A DNA stretch of 39,452 bases, taken from Polyangia bacterium. Its GTDB lineage: Bacteria > Myxococcota_A > Polyangia > Polyangiales > Sandaracinaceae. Position numbers and translations under genes: made by a program. A model generated the notes under the pieces. The model worked only from the letters and a program-made list of their open reading frames with translations. It did no database searches and was not told the DNA's origin. How positions within the stretch are numbered: position 1 is the first letter of the stretch; the number at the start of each line of letters is the position of its first letter. Location: positions 1 to 39,452 of the forward strand of contig JAUHXR010000048.1 of assembly GCA_030426845.1 (NCBI GenBank). The letters run 5' to 3'. This document shows, in pieces, positions 6,968-14,007 of this stretch.

Positions 6968-8073
6968 TCAGAACCGCGTCGGACCCTCGCTCAGGGGGCG
7001 CGGGCCTTCGATAGAGAAGTTGCCGGGCGGGCACTCCCACCAGCGGCGCGACATGCGGCGCAGGTACCACGCGACGGGGAGCAGGATCGGGACTAGGACT
7101 GCGAGCAGGACGAGGAAGACGAGGTAGGGGCCGCTGTCGAGGCCGGGATGGTGGCCGAGCTGCGCGGTCGTCGGGTCGTGGAGCGCGACGACGACGGGGA
7201 CGCGATCGCCGGGCTGGAGATCCGCGTGCGGGCCACCGTTCACGAGGCCCGCGGCAACGAAGCTCAGGCCGTCGCACGCGGGCTCGCCGTCGCAGCGCAC
7301 CCGCACGTCGAGGCACGGATAGCCGCATCGGGTGGCGCCGGGCGCGGGATCACCTCGTAGGCTTCGGCGGTCACGGCCACGCCGTCGAGCGCCAGGCGCG
7401 CGAGCGCGCGCGGGGCCGGCGAGAGGCCGACGAACCCGAGGGCGAGCGCGAGGCCGAGGCTGGTCGCGAGCCAATACGAGACGTGGCGTCTCTCGCGGAC
7501 CGCGGGGGTCTCGACGGAGACGATGAGCGGGTGGCGCTCGCTCGAGCGGAGCGCGGCGACGTCAGGCGTTCCGTCGTTGAGCGGGGTGGCCTGGCCCTCC
7601 ACCCACACGGTCGCGCCGTGCCAGACGGAGGCGAAGCACGCGCGCGTCGGCTTCTTCTCCTCGAGGTCGTCGTCGTCGCGCGTCTCGAGCGGCGCGAAGA
7701 CGAGCGACACCGGACCTTCGACGCGTACGCGTCTCCCGTCGGGGAGGCGGAGTCCGAACGGGCGGCTCACCACCTCGCGCTCGGTCTCGCGCCAGATGTG
7801 GATCGGGTCCTCCTGGTCGTAGCGCGGCCGGCCCACCTGGTGGATCACGACCTGCGCCGCGGGCTCGATGGAGTCGTGGTCGACGACACCGCGCACGACG
7901 CACGGTCCGTCGCGGAGCTGCCAGCGCTCGAGCCGTCGCCATCGCCGCCAGTGCCGCCCCAACCGGAGGAGCGCGAAGACGAGCAGGGCGCTGAGCGCGA
8001 GCGCGACCAGCCCGATGAACCAGGCGCTCTGGGTCAGCGTGAGGCGGTTCAGCGGGGTGAGATCGGGGAGCAC
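6968..8073 (-). CDS. Membrane-anchored protein, apparently split by a frameshift near 7330-7350
   Basis: Starting at GTG 8073 (VLPDLTPLNRLTLTQ), the first frame has an N-terminal membrane helix (AWFIGLVALALSALLVFALL) and then a domain with CVVRGVVDHDSIEPAAQVVI, REVVSRPFGLRLPDG and RRVRVEGPVSLVF. This order recalls the GIDE/MULAN-type membrane domain, without a RING finger; that likeness is tentative. A second membrane helix follows (YWLATSLGLALALGFVGL). After YEVIPRPAP this frame degrades and stops at 7264. The adjacent frame then carries a natural continuation (TRCGYPCLDVRVRCDG, a helix PYLVFLVLLAVLVPILLPVAW, and a stop at 6968). The two join by a one-base shift in the GC-rich run at about 7330-7350. 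It may be a sequencing error, a recent mutation or, less likely, programmed. Confidence 0.65.
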
Positions 8074-8121
8074 TCGACGGGGACAGGATAGCGGGACATC
8101 GCCTAGGTGTCTCAACCAAAC

Positions 8122-8166
8122 TTGCCCCTGCCCCTGCCCCTGCCCCTGCCCGTACCCGTGCCCGCG
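8122..8166. repeat. TGCCCC hexanucleotide tract
   Basis: Four TGCCCC units followed by variants (TGCCCG, TACCCG, TGCCCG) in the gap between divergent genes. CCCGTGCCCGC (8155-8165) is the exact reverse complement of GCGGGCACGGG (8279-8289), so the gap can form an 11-bp long-range stem. Open frames through it (Leu-Pro repeats) have no support as coding. Confidence 0.65.
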
Positions 8167-8349
8167 ATCCGCAGACTGAGCCTCCTCGATCCGGCGGAGC
8201 CGTCGGCGCGCGTGCGGTCTGCGCGAGGCGCGTTGGCTTGCTGCGCTGGGAAACGGTGGGGGGTGGGGGTGCGGGCTTGCGGGCACGGGCACGGTAGGGC
8301 GCGGTCGCCTGGGGGCCCTCGAACGATAGGGGCTGCTAGGCTGCGCGCG

Positions 8350-9282
8350 ATGGCCAGCGGGGCGCGAGTCTGGAGAACCGTTCGCTGGCTCGCGCTCGGC
8401 GTCGCGGGGACCGCCATCCTCGCCTCGTTCGTCGCGGTCGCGGCGCTCGACGGGATGGAGCGGGTGGCCGCGTGGTACTTCGCGCAGCTCGTCTTGCCGG
8501 CGTTCTCGGGGCTCGCGTTCGTCGGAGCCGGGGTCTACGCGCTGGCGCGGCGGCGATGGAGGAGCCCCGCCGTCCTCGTCACGCTCGCGGTGGCCGGGCC
8601 CGTCGCGGCCGCCGCGGGCGCCTGGGCGCTCGGGGCGCTGCCGGTGCGGTACCCGGCGACCCTGGAGGGGACGGCGCCGGTCGCGCGGGTGCGGCTGCCG
8701 CTCGACGGGCCGATCCAGGTCGGGTGGGGAGGGGACGCGCTCGCGACGAACTACCACGCGGCGACGCCCGATCAGCGCTGGGCCTACGACCTGCTGGTCG
8801 AGCCGTACCTCGTCGGCAGCGCGGACGTGCACGACTACGGGTGCTACGGGCGAGACGTCGTCGCGCCGGCCGCGGGAGTGGTCACGGTCGCGCGAGACGG
8901 GCTGCCCGATCACGTGCCGGGGGTGGTCTCCAACGACTACGCGAACCCGACCGGCAACACGGTCGGCCTGCGGCTCGACGAGACGGGGACGTTCCTCGTG
9001 CTCGCGCACCTCGCGCCGGGCAGCGTCGCGGTGGCGGTCGGCGCGCACGTCGCCGAGGGCGAGCGGATCGGCGCGTGCGGCAACAGCGGCAACACGAGCG
9101 AGCCGCACGTCCACCTTCACCGCCAGCGCGAGGACCCGGCGACGAGCCCGGTGGGGTTCGCCGAGGGGCTGCCGCTCTACTTCCGCGACCACGAGGGGCC
9201 GGCGATGCCGGTCGGCGGGCTCGAGGAGGTGGAAGGTACGTTGCGAGCGACGGGAGACGTGGTGCAGCACCGGGGGCGGTAG
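8350..9282 (+). CDS. M23-family (LytM-like) metallopeptidase with N-terminal membrane helices
   Basis: 310 aa from ATG 8350. Three hydrophobic segments occupy about residues 12-33, 42-66 and 75-97, then a globular domain. His136 (NYHAATPDQRWAYDLLV) and Asp147 match the first zinc-ligand motif, HAAPGS-like text appears as HLAPGS at about 220, and EPHVHLH (His253, His255) is the HxH motif. GACGNSGNTSEPHVH is typical of active M23 peptidases, which cut peptidoglycan cross-bridges outside the cytoplasmic membrane. The membrane anchor without LysM or coiled coil differs from NlpD/EnvC types. Upstream in-frame codons run through the hexamer tract and are rejected as the start. Confidence 0.85.
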   Translation: MASGARVWRTVRWLALGVAGTAILASFVAVAALDGMERVAAWYFAQLVLPAFSGLAFVGAGVYALARRRWRSPAVLVTLAVAGPVAAAAGAWALGALPVRYPATLEGTAPVARVRLPLDGPIQVGWGGDALATNYHAATPDQRWAYDLLVEPYLVGSADVHDYGCYGRDVVAPAAGVVTVARDGLPDHVPGVVSNDYANPTGNTVGLRLDETGTFLVLAHLAPGSVAVAVGAHVAEGERIGACGNSGNTSEPHVHLHRQREDPATSPVGFAEGLPLYFRDHEGPAMPVGGLEEVEGTLRATGDVVQHRGR

Positions 9283-9326
9283 CAGGCAGCACGAAGGACG
9301 CGCGCGTTCTTCATGTGGCCTGCCCC

Positions 9327-9356
9327 GTGCTCATGCTCGTGCTCATGCACGTGCCC
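9327..9356. repeat. GTGCTC/ATGCTC hexanucleotide tract
   Basis: Five imperfect hexamers (GTGCTC, ATGCTC, GTGCTC, ATGCAC, GTGCCC) in the 107-bp gap between two convergent genes. Same period and a similar core (GTGC) as the other intergenic tracts in this window. Confidence 0.55.
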
Positions 9357-9374
9357 AGGGGGGGGCGGCGCGGC

Positions 9375-9402
9375 AGCAGGCGGCTGCGTTCAGCCGCCTG
9401 CT
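9375..9402. terminator. Perfect 12-bp hairpin at convergent gene ends
   Basis: GCAGGCGGCTG (9376-9386) pairs with CAGCCGCCTGC (9391-9401) around CGTT, extended by A9375-T9402. It overlaps the TGA (9390-9392) of the minus-strand gene and follows the M23 peptidase gene by about 90 bp, so it could end transcription from both sides. No U-tract is present. Confidence 0.55.
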
Positions 9403-11711
9403 TGCGCTGCCAGGAGCCAGTGACGGCCCGCCGACCAGCCGAGGAACCGGCGGCCGCCGTCGTCGAGCGCGCCGTGCCGGTCGAAGCGAGCGCCCCGCTG
9501 CACGGCGAGCAGGCCGTCGAAGGCGAGGTGCAGCGGGTGCTCGTAGGGGAGCCCGGCGCGGACGGTCATCACGATCCGCTTCTGCTCGGCAGGCTCGAGG
9601 AGCGAGAGGAAGAGGATGCCCTGGCGCCACGCGTAGGCGGCGTTCTTGAGCGCGCGCAGGTTCACCGCGCGACGGGTGGCCGTGCGCGTGGCCCAGCCGA
9701 GGGCGTAGGCCGCGAGGTCCGGGGCGCGGTCGCGCACCTCCTCGGTCAGGGCGAGGCCGTCGAGGAGGACGGCGAGGTTGTGGGTGGTGAGGATCTGGCT
9801 CTGCTCCAGCACCGCGCCGTTCCGCGCGATCGCCGAGCCGCCCGTGCCCGCCTCGGCGGCGCGCTCGGCGCAGACCGCGGCGAAGCGCTCGTCGACCTTC
9901 TGCCACACCCAGCGGGCCGCGTAGGTCTCGGGTAGGTCGTAGTAGCGCGCGTAGAGGGTCCCCTGCAGCACCCGCGAGGCCACGGTCGCGGCCTCGGTCC
10001 ACTTGGCGGCGAAGCGGCCCATGAAGATGTCCGCCGCGACCTCCTCGACCAGCGGCAGGTCGAGGCCCGCCGCCTGCGACAGGGCCGTGAGCTCGCGGAC
10101 GAGGCGGTTCGGGGTGAGGGTGTGGGGGAAGCCGTAGAGGGCGTGGCGGACGACGTCGGTCAAGACCTCACGGGCGCGGCCGGCGTCGCTGAGCCCGGTG
10201 CGCAGCGGCGCGAGGGCGCCGATCCACGGGAGCTCCTCGAGCTGCACCTGGTGATCGAGGTTGAGGAGCAGGAGCGAGCGCCGGCGCCGGAACGCGGCGT
10301 AGGTCTGGGCGAACAGGCCGCGCGCGGGCTCGTCGGCGATCGCCGTGGCGGCGACGCCCGCGGTGAGCTGAGGCACGAGGAGGGCGAGCGCGTCCGAGGA
10401 GCGGACCACGTCGCGGCGGATGAGCTCGTCGATCGGCGCGGCGAGCGCGCGCGCGGCCTTGCGCTGGATGGGCTCGGGGATCGGCGCGCCGGCGGGCGCG
10501 TGGTGGGTCTCGCCGTCGGCTACCGGCTCGACGATCGGCGCGAAGGCGGCGACGCCCTCGTCGGGGGCGGCCTGGTCGAGGCGCGCGGCGACGACGTGGG
10601 CCAGGGTCGCGTAGAGCGGGCGCGCGGCGTCGGCCGCCTGGCGCTCGCGGAGCGCGCGGTGCTTCGCGGTGTCGGGCAGGCCGTGGCGCGCGACGGCCCC
10701 CGCGAGGGCGTGGCGGACGCGGCCCGCGTCGCGCGGCGACAGCGCGGCGCCGTCGTCGGGGCACGCCTCGAGCGCGCGGCGGAGGACGCCGAAGTTGCTC
10801 TTCGGGTGGGCGTGCTTCCGCGCGTGCCGGTGCTCGCGGGCGGCGGCCTGGTAGTCGGCGAGCCACGCGTCGCGCTCGCGCGACCAGCCCGACGGCCACC
10901 GCTGGCACGGCCAGCCGCCGATCACGATGGGCTGCTCGTCGGGGCCGCAGCGCAGCTCGCCCGCGTCGTCGCGCGCGAGGTCGGGCGGCTCGCCCTCGAC
11001 GGTGGCGAGCCACATCGCGAGGAGCCGATCGAAGAGCGGGTTCCAGACGAGGAGCGCCTCGTTCATCGCGACGACCTGCGGGTGCGCGGTCGCCGACCGG
11101 AGCTGCGCGGCCACCTCGCCGGCGGTCGCCACGTGCGCGAGGGCGCTCGGCGCGTAGGGCGACGGGTGGGGGCGCGGGTAGAAGCGGAGCCGGTGGAGGA
11201 GCGGCCGGAGAGTCGCCACGAGCCGCAGCGCCTCGGCTTCGTGACCGCGCTCCATCAGCCAGGCCACGGTCGGCAGCGCGCCCTCCTCGGGGACGTCGAC
11301 GCGGTAGGTGCCGCGCGCGACGGCCTCGACGAGCTCCGCCTGGCCGGCGTCCGAGAGGTAGTAGAGGTTGAGCCGCTCGCGGTCGGTGGCGCCCGGCGCG
11401 TCGGCGGGCAGCTCGGCGAGCTTGGCGACCTCGTGCTCCGCGAGCGCGCTCTCGGCCGTAAAGCGGCCCGTCGCGAACCCGCCGTGCGCCACCTCGAGGG
11501 TCACCCACGCGGGGGTGTCGGCCACTGGGGTGCGCGACCCGACGCTCAGGACGCCGCTCGCCATGCCTTCGACCACGCGGCGCCACGCGTCGGCCTTGTC
11601 GAGCGCGCGGGCCCGCGTCGCTTGGTCGGGGTGGGTGGTGGCCGTCTTGATCGCGCGCAGGAGGCGCGCGAAGGCGTAGCCCGGGCCGGCCTCGGTGTGT
11701 TCGTCGGTCAT
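9390..11711 (-). CDS. Large helical protein of unknown function downstream of two tRNA-like elements
   Basis: 773 aa from ATG 11711; the start is fixed by the good N-terminus (MTDEHTEAGPGYAFARLL) and by the tRNA-like element ending 4 nt upstream. No signal peptide or membrane helix. The N-terminal 90 residues have conserved-looking text (RALDKADAWRRVVEGM, GVLSVGSRTPVADTPAW, VTLEVAHGGFATGRF). The middle has W-rich text (VIGGWPCQRWPSGWSRERDAWL) and a Lys/His/Arg patch (EHRHARKHAHPKSN) that could bind nucleic acid. The rest looks like stacked helices (KWTEAATVASRVLQGTLYARY, LAAYALGWATRTATRRAVNL). I recognise no catalytic motif and no named family. The leader suggests that it binds, processes or is controlled by the tRNA-like RNAs; this is an inference from position only. 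Confidence 0.85.
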   Translation of the reverse strand: MTDEHTEAGPGYAFARLLRAIKTATTHPDQATRARALDKADAWRRVVEGMASGVLSVGSRTPVADTPAWVTLEVAHGGFATGRFTAESALAEHEVAKLAELPADAPGATDRERLNLYYLSDAGQAELVEAVARGTYRVDVPEEGALPTVAWLMERGHEAEALRLVATLRPLLHRLRFYPRPHPSPYAPSALAHVATAGEVAAQLRSATAHPQVVAMNEALLVWNPLFDRLLAMWLATVEGEPPDLARDDAGELRCGPDEQPIVIGGWPCQRWPSGWSRERDAWLADYQAAAREHRHARKHAHPKSNFGVLRRALEACPDDGAALSPRDAGRVRHALAGAVARHGLPDTAKHRALRERQAADAARPLYATLAHVVAARLDQAAPDEGVAAFAPIVEPVADGETHHAPAGAPIPEPIQRKAARALAAPIDELIRRDVVRSSDALALLVPQLTAGVAATAIADEPARGLFAQTYAAFRRRRSLLLLNLDHQVQLEELPWIGALAPLRTGLSDAGRAREVLTDVVRHALYGFPHTLTPNRLVRELTALSQAAGLDLPLVEEVAADIFMGRFAAKWTEAATVASRVLQGTLYARYYDLPETYAARWVWQKVDERFAAVCAERAAEAGTGGSAIARNGAVLEQSQILTTHNLAVLLDGLALTEEVRDRAPDLAAYALGWATRTATRRAVNLRALKNAAYAWRQGILFLSLLEPAEQKRIVMTVRAGLPYEHPLHLAFDGLLAVQRGARFDRHGALDDGGRRFLGWSAGRHWLLAAQAGG

Positions 11712-11715
11712 CGAG

Positions 11716-11786
11716 CCCTGGAGGCGGGATTCGAACCCGCGCCCTGCCGGTCCTGAGCCAGCCGCTCGCCGCTGAGCTTCTCCAGG
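11716..11786 (-). ncRNA. tRNA-like element B (anticodon loop reading CAG), 4 nt before the ATG
   Basis: A 71-nt cloverleaf on the minus strand. Acceptor CCTGGAG/CTCCAGG (7 bp, perfect); positions 8-9 AA; D stem GCTC/GAGC with a 6-nt loop AGCGGC; anticodon stem GCTGG/CCGGC (one T-G pair) with loop CTCAGGA; variable loop AGGGC; T stem GCGGG/CCCGC with canonical loop TTCGAAT; discriminator G. The anticodon would be CAG (leucine), but there is no long variable arm as in real tRNA-Leu. U8 is missing, the D loop is short and CCA is not encoded. A functional elongator tRNA is therefore doubtful. CTCG and then the ATG of the 773-aa gene follow directly. Confidence 0.75.
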
Positions 11787-11790
11787 AGAG

Positions 11791-11861
11791 CCGTGGAGGC
11801 GGGATTCGAACCCGCGCCGTCCCGGTTAGAAGCCGGGTGCTCCCCACCGAGCTCCTCCACG
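11791..11861 (-). ncRNA. tRNA-like element A (anticodon loop reading UCU)
   Basis: A 71-nt cloverleaf, first in the leader. Acceptor CGTGGAG/CTCCACG (7 bp); positions 8-9 GA; D stem GCTC/GAGC with loop GGTGGG; anticodon stem CCCGG/CCGGG (perfect) with loop CTTCTAA; variable loop ACGGC; T stem GCGGG/CCCGC with loop TTCGAAT; discriminator G. The anticodon loop is canonical for tRNA-Arg(UCU). However U8 is absent, the D loop has only 6 nt and CCA is not encoded. It is separated from element B by CTCT (4 nt) and shares D stem, T arm and most of the acceptor with it, so the two look like a tandem duplication with changed anticodon arms. It could be a true tRNA-Arg gene, but the arrangement argues for a leader RNA. 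Confidence 0.75.
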
Positions 11862-11868
11862 CGGATCG

Positions 11869-11906
11869 CACGGTATCACGGGCACGTGTGCTGTCCATCT
11901 ACCGTG
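11869..11906 (-). promoter_or_regulatory. Candidate promoter within an inverted repeat, upstream of the tRNA-like leader
   Basis: Read on the minus strand, CACGGTA (11900-11906) and TACCGTG (11869-11875) are perfect 7-bp inverted arms 24 bp apart. Inside lies TGGACA (11892-11897), 16 bp before TACCGT (11870-11875), a passable -35/-10 pair. The predicted start of transcription falls within 1-3 nt of the 5' end of element A. One arm covers the -10 box and the other lies just upstream of the -35 box, as for a repressor site. Confidence 0.45.
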
Positions 11907-11925
11907 CGGAGATCGAGTTGTGGGG

Positions 11926-13695
11926 TCACTCCTCCAGGGCTTCGCAGGCCATCGCGTAGTCGAGCCCGCAGGCGCGGCGGAACCACTCCTCGACGGGCTC
12001 GCCGCGGAGGGAGACGACGTAGCCGACGCCGTAGCAGGACATGCCGTCGTCGAGCGCGCAGCCTCGCCGGTAGAGCTCCTCGGCGCGGGGGAGGTCCTGC
12101 GCCTCGCCGTCGCGGCTCAGCGGGATCGCGCGGAGGCCGCAGGCGACGCCCAGGTCTCGGTCGCACATCTGCTCGAGGACGTGGCAGCTCCTCGCGTCGT
12201 CGGCCTCGCAGAGGTCGGCGCAGCCACCCGGGGTCATACAGAGGCCCTCGTCGGTCGCGTCGAGGCGCATGACGAAGAAGACGCCGACCGCGATCACGAT
12301 CGCGGCGCCGACCGCGGCGCGCGCGCGGCGCCCGAGGCGCGGGGTGGGCACCGGGCCGCGGGTGAGGGCGAGGCCGAGGAGGAGGCCGACGAACGCGCCG
12401 ACGAGGTGCGCGACCCAGGAGACCTGCGGCGTGAGCAGATCGAGGGTGGTCTGGAGGACGAGCAGGCCGGCGAGCCAGCGGAGGCGTCGGCCGCGGCCGG
12501 GCGCGCTGCGCTCGCGGAGGAGGCCGCCGAGCTGGGCGCCGACCATCCCCATCACGACGCTCGACGCGCCGACGACGAGGGCGACGCGGCCGTGCACGGC
12601 GGCGGAGTAGAACGCCGCGAGGAGCACGCCGATCGACCCCGAGACGAGGCCGACGAACGCGGTGCGCGCCGCGCCGAGGCGCTGCTCGAGGGCGAGGCCG
12701 AACATGCCGAGGGCGAGGAGGTTGAAGAGCGCGTGCGCCCAGCCGATGTGGAGCGCGCAAGCCGCGAGGACGCGCCACGGCTCGAAGTCGAGCTCGCCCG
12801 GAAACACGACGAGCGCGCCGAGGCGGGGGAGCGCGCGCACGCCGCCGGCCGCGACCTGGACGGCGTAGGTCACGGCCACGATCGCGGTGAGGGTGGCCGT
12901 GGCCGCGCGCGACGGCGGCGGGGCGGCCAGCGCCTCAGTGGCCCGCGTCAGCTCGGCGCGCGCCTCCTCGGTCGGCTCGGTCACTGCGGCGCGCGCCTCG
13001 GCGCGGCCCACCCAGCGGGCGCGGGCCTCGGGGTCGAGCTTCATCAGCTCGGCCATCCGCCTCGCCAGCTCGACCTCACCGGTGGCGGCGGCGAGGAGGA
13101 GGGTGGCGAACCAGCGCAGCGGGGTGCCCTGGTCCCAGTGCGCCCGGTGGGTCGCGAGGAGCGCGTCGAGGCGGCCCAGCTCGGCGAGCGAGCGCAGGCG
13201 GAGCGCGGCGAGGATGGAGTTGTCGACCGGCTGCTCGGCGAGCAAGGTCGCGAGCCCCTCCCAGTCCTGGGCCGCGTGCAGCGCCGAGGCGCGGGCGAGG
13301 CGGCCGACCTCGTCGGGGCGCTCGGCGAGCTGCGCGAGCTGCGCGCGGGCCTCGGGGTCGTGGGCCGCCGCGCGCTCCGCCGCCTCGCTCAGGTCGCGGA
13401 GCGCGCGGTAGCCGGGGGAGGGGTGGAGGCGCCAGGCCCACCGCGCGAGCCGAGCGCCGCCGGTGCGCCGCCGGTGACGCAGCGCCATCAAGACGCGCGG
13501 CGCGTAGACGAGCCCGACGGTCACCAGCAGGCTCGCCACGATCGGCGGCCACGACGTGAGCCAGGCGCCAGCTGCGAGCAGCGCGCCCGCCGCGAGCACC
13601 GGCACCACGAACGACCGCGGGCCTTTGCGCAGGCTGCTCCACAGCTCGAGCGCGAGCGCGGCGCCGAGGGCGTAGGTGACGAGCGTGTGATCCAC
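11926..13695 (-). CDS. Rhomboid-family intramembrane serine protease with Sel1-like C-terminal repeats
   Basis: 589 aa. Two or three N-terminal membrane helices (about 5-70), a helical TPR-like cytoplasmic part (about 95-255), then a rhomboid domain of about six helices (265-450). Rhomboid signatures are HIGWAHALFNLL (His321, Asn325), the nucleophile Ser378 in VVGASSVVMGMVG, and the catalytic His430 in WVAHLVGAFVG. Another membrane helix (AAIVIAVGVFFVM) leads to about 100 residues with paired cysteines and Sel1-like units (AEELYRRGCALDDGMSCYGVGY, WFRRACGLDYAMACEALEE). Rhomboids cleave membrane proteins within the bilayer; the extra domains may recruit substrates or sense periplasmic state. 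It lies on the same strand as the tRNA-like locus but is separated from it by a candidate promoter. Confidence 0.88.
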   Translation of the reverse strand: MDHTLVTYALGAALALELWSSLRKGPRSFVVPVLAAGALLAAGAWLTSWPPIVASLLVTVGLVYAPRVLMALRHRRRTGGARLARWAWRLHPSPGYRALRDLSEAAERAAAHDPEARAQLAQLAERPDEVGRLARASALHAAQDWEGLATLLAEQPVDNSILAALRLRSLAELGRLDALLATHRAHWDQGTPLRWFATLLLAAATGEVELARRMAELMKLDPEARARWVGRAEARAAVTEPTEEARAELTRATEALAAPPPSRAATATLTAIVAVTYAVQVAAGGVRALPRLGALVVFPGELDFEPWRVLAACALHIGWAHALFNLLALGMFGLALEQRLGAARTAFVGLVSGSIGVLLAAFYSAAVHGRVALVVGASSVVMGMVGAQLGGLLRERSAPGRGRRLRWLAGLLVLQTTLDLLTPQVSWVAHLVGAFVGLLLGLALTRGPVPTPRLGRRARAAVGAAIVIAVGVFFVMRLDATDEGLCMTPGGCADLCEADDARSCHVLEQMCDRDLGVACGLRAIPLSRDGEAQDLPRAEELYRRGCALDDGMSCYGVGYVVSLRGEPVEEWFRRACGLDYAMACEALEE

Positions 13696-14007
13696 GAGGT
13701 CGACCCATGCTACGCGGAGCGGGCTCGGATCTCGCGCTCCGCGTCGGTCGCTTCCGTCGTTCGCCGGCGGAGGGCCTCGCGCGGGTGGCCGAGGCGCGGG
13801 GGGGGACCCGGCGCGGTCGATCGCCTCGCCCGATCGCCTCGCCCGATCGCCTCGCCCGATCGCGAGGGCCGGGCCGCCTCCGCCTGTGCGGGCGGCTGCT
13901 CACGGCGGTGCACGCGGCTGCGCAGATCCCGGCGCGCGGGGGCGCGGAGGAGACGGAGGCGGGGCGGCCCCGTTCTTGCGCTGCGTGGTGGCGAGCTTCG
14001 ACCTCCG
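13696..14007. repeat. Divergent gap with three 13-bp direct repeats
   Basis: Between the rhomboid and P450 genes. CGATCGCCTCGCC is repeated exactly three times in tandem (13818, 13831, 13844), then CGATCGCGAGG. The last copy creates an inverted repeat CCTCGC (13850-13855) / GCGAGG (13862-13867). Each unit contains the palindrome CGATCG. It may be a binding-site cluster for the P450 operon or a slippage repeat. No -35/-10 pair was convincing. Confidence 0.6.

Noticed and set aside
8107-8349. N-terminal Leu-Pro extension of the M23 peptidase
   Set aside because: It is translated hexamer repeat; ATG 8350 directly precedes a normal membrane helix.
9390-11711. Ro60/TROVE protein to match the tRNA-like RNAs
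   Set aside because: I see neither the TROVE text nor a von Willebrand A metal site (DxSxS); only the general idea of a helical RNA-binding protein remains.
10122-11756. 544-codon open frame on the plus strand
   Set aside because: Exact antisense shadow of the 773-aa gene and the tRNA-like elements; Val/Gly/Arg/Glu-rich composition.
11716-11861. Ordinary tRNA-Arg and tRNA-Leu genes
   Set aside because: Missing U8, 6-nt D loops, no long arm for a CAG Leu tRNA, and identical spacing to an ORF start make this less likely, though it is not excluded.
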